Shown piece by piece: positions 62,393-64,000 of a stretch of DNA of 64,000 nt. The stretch is from Ciona intestinalis (Eukaryota > Chordata > Ascidiacea > Phlebobranchia > Cionidae). Both the position numbers and the translations under genes were made by a program. The notes beneath the pieces were generated by a model. It had not been told where the DNA came from and made no database searches. It was given only the letters and a program-made list of their open reading frames with translations. The stretch's first letter is position 1; each line of letters begins with the position of its first letter. The stretch is taken from contig NC_020169.2 of assembly GCF_000224145.3 (NCBI RefSeq), positions 3,554,957 through 3,618,956 on the forward strand. The letters run 5' to 3'.

Positions 62393-64000
62393 ATGGCAGA
62401 GGGAAGAAAAGTAAAAGTACACCCTGTCGTACTATTTTCGATCATAGACAGCTTTGAACGACGAAAGGAGGATGCCAAACGTGTGATTGGGACATTGCTG
62501 GGTATGTACAACTCGTAATTAGCTGTGTAATTGCTGTAATTGAAAAGAGTCACACCTCACAGTAAAACTGCATCTTAAACCAATGAAAGAGAATATGACA
62601 CTAAGCAAATGCATACAACGATTTAATCCATTATAGGCACCGTGGATGCCAATGCAGTGACAATTACAAATACCTTCTGTGTTCCACATACCGAGTCTGA
62701 TGATGAAGTTGCATTTGATATGGAGTTTGCACGAAATATGTATGATTTGCATAGGAAAGTCAACCCAACTGAAGTAATTGTTGGATGGTAAGGGAACTTA
62801 GTACCATTATCCTGTTTAACGTTTAGCTTAATATATACAATATTGTAGCCTATGGTCAGTAATCAGTGTGCAATGAAGCTCCCATAAAGATAAAAAAACG
62901 ACTAACACTTAAAGGACAAGGCTTTGCACAACATCATGGACTCATGGGTTATATAAAACATAACTATAAAAGTTTAAACTCTATATAATTGTAAAATATT
63001 ACACAACTTTTTTTGTGTACAGGTATGCTACCGGCAAAGATATTACTGAACACTCCGTCCTGATACACGAGTATTACAGTAGAGAGAGCAAGTGTCCTGT
63101 GCATTTGACTGTTAACACAGATTTAAGACCTGGTGCTGAAATTGACTTCAAGGCATTTATAAGGTAGTACAACTTTAGCTATAATAATTTTATATCTGTA
63201 GTCAAGTGTTAATTTTGTGATATATATTTTTACCCATTTTTACAAAGCAAACCCATTGGAGTTCCTGGTAAAACTCAAGGAATGATGTTCTCTCCTGTCC
63301 CATCTCATGTTGAATACTACAATGCTGAGAGGGTCGCTGTTGACAGGATAAAACTGGTATGCACTGTGACATAGTTTTTTATTAATAAAGTACTATGTCT
63401 CTATTTGATTCAAAACTTAATGATGTATTGCATACACTGTTTTATGTATGTTTGTTGAACTTCTGTCAGTGATAATGTGTATTTTTGCTCTTTTACCAAT
63501 ATATCCATATACTTCTAATAAAATGTATAATATTTTAGGGAGCCAACAACCGTGCTGGTGTTGTTTCACTTCCAACAGATTTTGAAAATGTTCTTAACGC
63601 CACAAGTACATTGTCAACCATGCTAGATGCAGTTCTTCAGCATGTAAATAATGTTCTGGTAAGTTGTATGTCTGTTCTTGTTTTCCAATCTATAATTTTA
63701 TACATCTGTTCTAAAATTTAGCTCCTGTTTCTTAGGCGGGAAATGCACCAATGGATCCAAAAATAGGTCGATATTTGATGGACCTTGTTTGTACTGTACC
63801 TCATATGGAGGAGGATGAATTCGATACGATGTTAAACAACAATATAAATGTGCGTATGTTTATTGCAGGGATTTATTGCATGGCTATATTTAAACTTTTA
63901 TCAATGATTATGTTGCGTTACACTTACAAAACAGTTGATAAAATTAAACTTCTATGTACAGTGTGTAATTTAAATAGTGTATTTTAGGGCAGGGTGCTAA
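62393..64000 (+). CDS. EIF3F: Translation initiation factor eIF3 subunit F (5' part)
   Basis: Six exons are present and the gene runs off the window: 62393-62501, 62637-62787, about 63024-63164, 63247-63357, 63540-63660 and 63736-63849, the last ending LNNNIN before a GTGCGT donor. The MPN domain is clear: [78 protein letters not shown]. The C-terminal helices include [20 protein letters not shown]. eIF3f is a non-catalytic-core MPN subunit of eIF3 that supports 40S recruitment. I chose [11 protein letters not shown] (62393) because the human-like MPN begins just after it. In-frame ATGs at 62312 and 62342 could extend it by 17-27 residues. The missing end should encode the final DLLMVTYLA-type helix. 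Confidence 0.93.

Overview
The window looks like the nuclear genome of an ascidian tunicate, most likely Ciona intestinalis/robusta. It is AT-rich and gene-dense, with short introns in almost every gene. Several genes have a splice-acceptor-like site just upstream of the start codon, as expected for spliced-leader trans-splicing. It also carries repeated short transposons of the kind usual in Ciona. The genes are eukaryotic and multi-exon, so each coding entry below spans first to last coding codon and gives the exons in the text. There is one assembly gap (about 32230-32279) flanked by a near-identical duplication that is probably an assembly artefact.

Layout. 0.6-6.6 kb (-): a cell-surface receptor with the unusual order LRR, Ig, LRR, fibronectin type II, membrane span. 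7.1-17.9 kb (-): three tandem secreted tyrosinases, each with an EGF-like region and a thrombospondin type 1 repeat before the copper domain. 18.5-20.1 kb (-): a ubiquitin-eL40 ribosomal fusion gene whose ubiquitin part departs from the usual metazoan sequence at four positions. 21.4-27.4 kb (-): an Ig-superfamily adhesion molecule with a glutamate-rich cytoplasmic tail. 29.5-30.6 kb (-): a small unrecognised five-exon gene whose exons are all multiples of three. It diverges from 31.0-37.2 kb (+), a SPA17/CABYR-like sperm fibrous-sheath type gene with two large low-complexity repeat arrays. 37.5-40.3 kb (-): a cytosolic GH1 beta-glucosidase. 40.8-41.8 kb (-): a small MYND / ubiquitin-like / UBA-like protein.

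42-56 kb holds a cluster of UNC93A-like membrane proteins: two on +, a broken remnant of another copy between them, and a third diverged one on -. 59.3-61.3 kb (-) is fibrillarin and 62.4-64 kb (+) is the start of eIF3f, two housekeeping genes in divergent arrangement. Large gene-free tracts (27.4-29.5 and 55.9-59.3 kb) look like unique regulatory-type sequence. Short inverted-repeat transposons and tRNA-derived repeats are scattered in introns and between genes.

The best candidates for new biology are the LRR-Ig-LRR-FN2 receptor, the almost unchanged TSP1 exon shared among otherwise diverged tyrosinases, the variant ubiquitin, the MYND-UBL-UBA protein, and the divergent promoter (perfect CRE plus X-box-like palindrome) joining the sperm-type gene to an unknown 192-residue gene.
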